From the NCBI GenBank assembly GCA_001464615.1, contig LNFI01000008.1:1-64000 (forward strand): a stretch of 64,000 bases of DNA, read 5' to 3'. The translations under genes and the position numbers were made by a program. The notes beneath the pieces were generated by a model. That model was not told the origin of the DNA, did not search any database, and saw only the letters and a list, made by a program, of their open reading frames with translations. Numbering within the stretch: the stretch's first letter is position 1; every line of letters starts with the position of its first letter. This DNA is from Sphingomonadales bacterium Ga0077557. GTDB lineage: Bacteria > Pseudomonadota > Alphaproteobacteria > Sphingomonadales > Sphingomonadaceae. This document shows, one piece after another, positions 61,274 to 64,000 of the stretch.

Positions 61274-62204
61274 GGCAAAATCCCCTCCGGCTTCCCCGGT
61301 TGCGCTCATTGCAGGGCCGACGGCCAGCGGCAAGTCCGCTCTTGCCATGGCACTTGCTGAAGCGATTGGCGGCACCGTGATCAATGCTGATTCAGCGCAG
61401 GTCTATGCTGATCTCCGCGTGCTATCGGCGCGCCCGTCGCCAACCGACGAAGCCCAGGTTCCACACCGGCTTTTCGGTCATGTCGGCGCAACGGAGATCT
61501 ACTCCGCTGCGCGCTGGGCGACGGAAGCATCGGCCAGCATCGCCGAAGCTCAAGCCGCTGGCCGTCGCCCGATCCTGGTGGGGGGCACCGGCCTTTATCT
61601 CCGGACCCTGCTCGAGGGCATTGCCCCGGTTCCCGATATTGACCCGGCAATCCGGGCGCAGGTACGGGCATTGCCCGTTGCCGACAGCTATCGCCTGCTC
61701 CAGGCGGCCGATCCGGCCGCGGCTGCGCGGCTTTCCCCGGCGGATACCTCGCGGGTCGCGCGCGCGCTTGAGGTGGTGCGATCGACTGGCAGAACCCTGG
61801 CAAGCTGGCAAGCCGAACGGCATGGCGGCATTGCGCCCATGATCCAGCTTCAGCCGTTGATCCTGTTGCCCGATCGAGACTGGCTATTCACGCGCTGCGA
61901 TGCGCGGCTGGCGGCAATGTTTGACCAAGGGGCGGCTGCCGAAGTCAGTGCTCTGCTCGCGCGATCGGACATCCCCGAAACGGCACCGATCATGCGCGCC
62001 ATTGGCGTGCAGGAAATCACTGGCTGGCTGCATGGGCATACCGATCGAGAGACAGCCCTGGCCGAGGCGCAAGCGGCTACCCGTCGCTACGCCAAGCGGC
62101 AATATACCTGGTTTCGCAATCAGCCGCCGCCCGATTGGCCGCGCTTGGCCGAGTGCGATCCGGGGAAATTGCTTGCCATCTTCCGATTGCGCTATCCCGA
62201 TTAA
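61272..62204 (+). CDS. miaA: tRNA dimethylallyltransferase MiaA
   Basis: This 310-residue enzyme prenylates A37 of tRNAs reading UNN codons, the first step towards ms2i6A. It has P-loop [49 protein letters not shown] and the tail [16 protein letters not shown] 61272 is used; 61266 is possible. Its start codon overlaps that of serB on the other strand, so the two promoters lie within each other's coding regions. Confidence 0.95.
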   Translation: MAKSPPASPVALIAGPTASGKSALAMALAEAIGGTVINADSAQVYADLRVLSARPSPTDEAQVPHRLFGHVGATEIYSAARWATEASASIAEAQAAGRRPILVGGTGLYLRTLLEGIAPVPDIDPAIRAQVRALPVADSYRLLQAADPAAAARLSPADTSRVARALEVVRSTGRTLASWQAERHGGIAPMIQLQPLILLPDRDWLFTRCDARLAAMFDQGAAAEVSALLARSDIPETAPIMRAIGVQEITGWLHGHTDRETALAEAQAATRRYAKRQYTWFRNQPPPDWPRLAECDPGKLLAIFRLRYPD

Positions 62205-62214
62205 ATATCGGCGA

Positions 62215-62577
62215 TCAGCCGCCGGCTCGTTCTCGCACAATGTCGCATCCGACAGCGGCATCGGGATAGATATCGGGTTTTAGCGAGCTGACCCGGACGC
62301 GCCAGACGCGATCATCGGCCAACGCAAGCGCTGCGATCGCTTCGCAAAAGGTTTCCTGCAGATTGAAATGGCGACTGTCAGCGAGCGCCATGATCTCCCG
62401 GCGCAGAAAATCATAATCCACCACCGCATCAATTTCGTCCGGAAAGGGAGCGGTAGGATAGCGGCAGTCGAGCCACACGGAAACGATCACCCGCTGCGGC
62501 GCTGCGCGTTCTGCGGGGTGGATGCCGATCCGCATGGGCAGCGAGAGCCCTTCCAATCGCGTCGTGAATTCAGCCAT
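62215..62577 (-). CDS. folB: dihydroneopterin aldolase-like protein FolB
   Basis: This 120-residue protein is of the dihydroneopterin aldolase/epimerase type, with MRIGIHPAERAAPQRVIVSVWLD at the N-terminus and VSSLKPDIYPDA (the catalytic Lys). It cleaves dihydroneopterin in folate synthesis or epimerises its relatives. Its start overlaps the SDR gene by 8 bp, and folE stands at the head, making a pterin operon. Confidence 0.9.
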   Translation of the reverse strand: MAEFTTRLEGLSLPMRIGIHPAERAAPQRVIVSVWLDCRYPTAPFPDEIDAVVDYDFLRREIMALADSRHFNLQETFCEAIAALALADDRVWRVRVSSLKPDIYPDAAVGCDIVRERAGG

Positions 62578-63343
62578 TTACCGCCTCTCGGGTCGAAAAC
62601 ATTACATCGCGGGCCGTTGGCATGAAACGTTGCCCGGCATCGACGAAAATCGTCTGGCCAGTGATGCCCTGCGCACCCAGCAGAAAAGCGACCGCACCGG
62701 CCACTTGATCCGCCCCGACCGGTCGGTGAAGCAGGTTCATCCGGCACGTGGCATCAAATTCGGCCTCGGTCTGGTCCATGCTGGGCAGGGTCAACCCCGG
62801 CGCTACGGCGTTGACGGTGATCCGGGGGCCAAGGCTTTGCGCCAACATGATGCTCGCACCAGCCAGCGCCACCTTGCTGCAACTATAGGAAAAAAAATCG
62901 GGATTGAGGTTGGCCAGCTTTTGGTCCAGCAAGTTGACGATCGCCCCTTGGCGCAAATCCTGTTGCCCGGCCATTGCCGAAGCGAGCAGCACCGGTGCCG
63001 CCAGATTGACGCGCATGTGCTGCTCAATCGATTGGCCATCGGCCAGCGGCGGTCGGTCAAAGGCAAAAAGCGAGGCGTTATTGACCAGCCCGCTGACCGG
63101 CACGCCAAATGCCGCGCGCGCTGCGGTAATCAAGGCGATTTCGGCACCATCCACCGACAGGTCCTGATCGATCGCAACGGCGCGGTCGCCAAGCTCGGCG
63201 ACGATGGCATCAGCCTCTGGCGCGGATTGGCGATGATGGATGATCACGCGATGCCCGTCGGCAATGAGCCGCCGGGCAATCGCTGCCCCCATTCTCCGCG
63301 CGCCGCCAGTGACGATGACGCAGCCAAGGCTGTCAGCCATCAC
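62570..63343 (-). CDS. folM: SDR oxidoreductase, probable FolM/pteridine reductase type
   Basis: This 257-residue SDR has the motif VTGGARRMGAAIARRLIADGH, whose TGxxxRxG is the mark of pteridine reductases and FolM rather than the usual TGxxxGxG. NNASLF and the catalytic YSCSKVAL follow. With folE and folB as direct neighbours it is likely a dihydromonapterin or dihydrofolate reductase. No folA is in the window. ATG 63343 or 63340 may be used. The symbol is by context and motif. Confidence 0.82.
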   Translation of the reverse strand: MMADSLGCVIVTGGARRMGAAIARRLIADGHRVIIHHRQSAPEADAIVAELGDRAVAIDQDLSVDGAEIALITAARAAFGVPVSGLVNNASLFAFDRPPLADGQSIEQHMRVNLAAPVLLASAMAGQQDLRQGAIVNLLDQKLANLNPDFFSYSCSKVALAGASIMLAQSLGPRITVNAVAPGLTLPSMDQTEAEFDATCRMNLLHRPVGADQVAGAVAFLLGAQGITGQTIFVDAGQRFMPTARDVMFSTREAVNG

Positions 63344-63347
63344 TGCC

Positions 63348-63968
63348 TCACACCCCCATCAGCGTCAGCACTTCCTTACGACTGCGCTCATCGTCGCGGA
63401 ATACGCCCATCATCCGGCTGGTCGTCATCGTCACGCCTGGCGTGCGGACGCCCCGCGCGGTCATGCAGGCATGGCTTGCCTCAATCACCACGGCCACACC
63501 GTGCGGCTTCAGATTTTCCCAGATGCAGTTGGCGACTTCCGCCGTCAGGCGCTCCTGGACCTGCAGGCGACGTGCATAGGTGTGAAGCACCCGCGCCAGT
63601 TTTGAAATGCCAACCACCCAATTGCTCGGCAGATAGGCGATGTGCGCACGGCCGATGATCGGGGCCATGTGATGTTCGCAATGCGATTGGAAGGGGATGT
63701 CCTTTAACAGGACAATCTCGTCATAGCCGCCGACTTCTTCGAAAATTCTAGACAAATGATAAACCGGATCATCGCCATAACCCGCGCAATATTCCTTCCA
63801 GGCGCGTGCGACGCGTTGCGGCGTATCGATTAATCCTTCGCGCGTCGGATCGTCCCCTGCCCACCGAATCAGCGTACGGACGGCATCGGCAACGTCTTCC
63901 GGCACGGGAATTTTCGCCGGAGCGGCAATAATATCGCCGTCGTCCACCGGGTCCTTATCGTCAATCAT
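63348..63968 (-). CDS. folE: GTP cyclohydrolase I
   Basis: This 206-residue enzyme opens the pterin pathway by turning GTP into dihydroneopterin triphosphate. Zinc and catalytic residues are in PFQSHCEHHMAPIIGRAHIAY and ASHACMTARGVRTPGVTMTTS; QVQERLTAEVA is also conserved. GAGGAGG lies just before the ATG. It heads the folE-folM-like-folB operon; the upstream side is cut by the window end. Confidence 0.97.
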   Translation of the reverse strand: MIDDKDPVDDGDIIAAPAKIPVPEDVADAVRTLIRWAGDDPTREGLIDTPQRVARAWKEYCAGYGDDPVYHLSRIFEEVGGYDEIVLLKDIPFQSHCEHHMAPIIGRAHIAYLPSNWVVGISKLARVLHTYARRLQVQERLTAEVANCIWENLKPHGVAVVIEASHACMTARGVRTPGVTMTTSRMMGVFRDDERSRKEVLTLMGV

Positions 63969-64000
63969 TCAACCTCCTCATCGCCCGATTCGAGAAAAAC

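Noticed and set aside
1..64000. CRISPR arrays, prophage or integrative element
   Set aside because: No regularly spaced direct repeats, no Cas, integrase, capsid or tail genes were seen; the only mobile trace is the IS3-type end.

Overview
The window is a gene-dense, high-GC stretch of an alphaproteobacterial chromosome, most likely from the order Sphingomonadales (Sphingomonas and relatives). Pointers to this are the dusB-ntrBC-ntrYX-hfq-hflX cluster, an Hfq made of two fused Sm domains, a fused IspDF enzyme, an S16 with a long Ala/Glu tail, a Cys-less L31, a 4-gene rpsP-rimM-trmD-rplS set, and the run of DUF418, S9 and M2 peptidase genes. Nearly every gene is chromosomal housekeeping or envelope related. 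No prophage, CRISPR array or plasmid backbone is visible. The only clear transposon remnant is the 3' end of an IS3-family element at the left edge.

Layout. 1-98: IS3-type transposase tail and terminal repeat. 111-4815: sufE and an enlarged phage-shock (Psp) operon read leftwards (small secreted ORF, pspA, pspB, pspC, then five small membrane proteins that carry the same C-terminal coiled-coil motif), with pspF divergent and a near-consensus sigma-54 promoter between them. 4928-10109: sodB facing ispZ-ftsY-mtaB and a GGDEF-EAL protein. 10314-17499: ffh, rpsP, rimM, trmD, rplS, interrupted between rimM and trmD by about 3.5 kb holding a GRDP-like/TIGR04222-like pair, a membrane GGDEF protein and a VapBC module. 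17642-22803: two DUF418 paralogues around a DPP-IV-like peptidase. 22865-29265: asd, a second VapBC-type pair, a GFA protein, a hydrolase, an M2 peptidase, TetR and SDR. 29372-31315: rpmE, PilZ, zinc-ribbon and HEAT-like proteins, tRNA-Ser(UGA).

31410-39867 is a nearly continuous, mostly overlapping run for cell wall, DNA and translation: a MltB-type transglycosylase, a SPOR/RlpA-like protein, a D,D-carboxypeptidase, tmk, holB, metG, tatD, an MBL hydrolase and an aspartic protease, then mazG. 40657-49797 (minus strand) holds hflX, tandem hfq, ntrX, ntrY, ntrC, ntrB and dusB, the nitrogen and redox control block. 49887-56472 holds ispDF, a secreted unknown, a CinA C-terminal domain protein, ratA/coq10, lipA, carbonic anhydrase, pyrB and a dihydroorotase homologue that has lost its HxH motif. 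56473-60395 is a ParA/ribbon-helix-helix pair flanked by two SPOR-domain repeat proteins. 60392-63968 has serB and miaA with overlapping divergent start codons, then a pterin cluster folE, folM-like, folB.

The most unusual points are the Psp operon with an array of PspB-like small membrane proteins under an evident sigma-54 switch, the tandem Hfq with unequal halves, the ParA-RHH-SPOR locus, and the GRDP/TIGR04222 pair inserted into a ribosomal operon. All functions are inferred from sequence reading alone; no database search or computation was possible.
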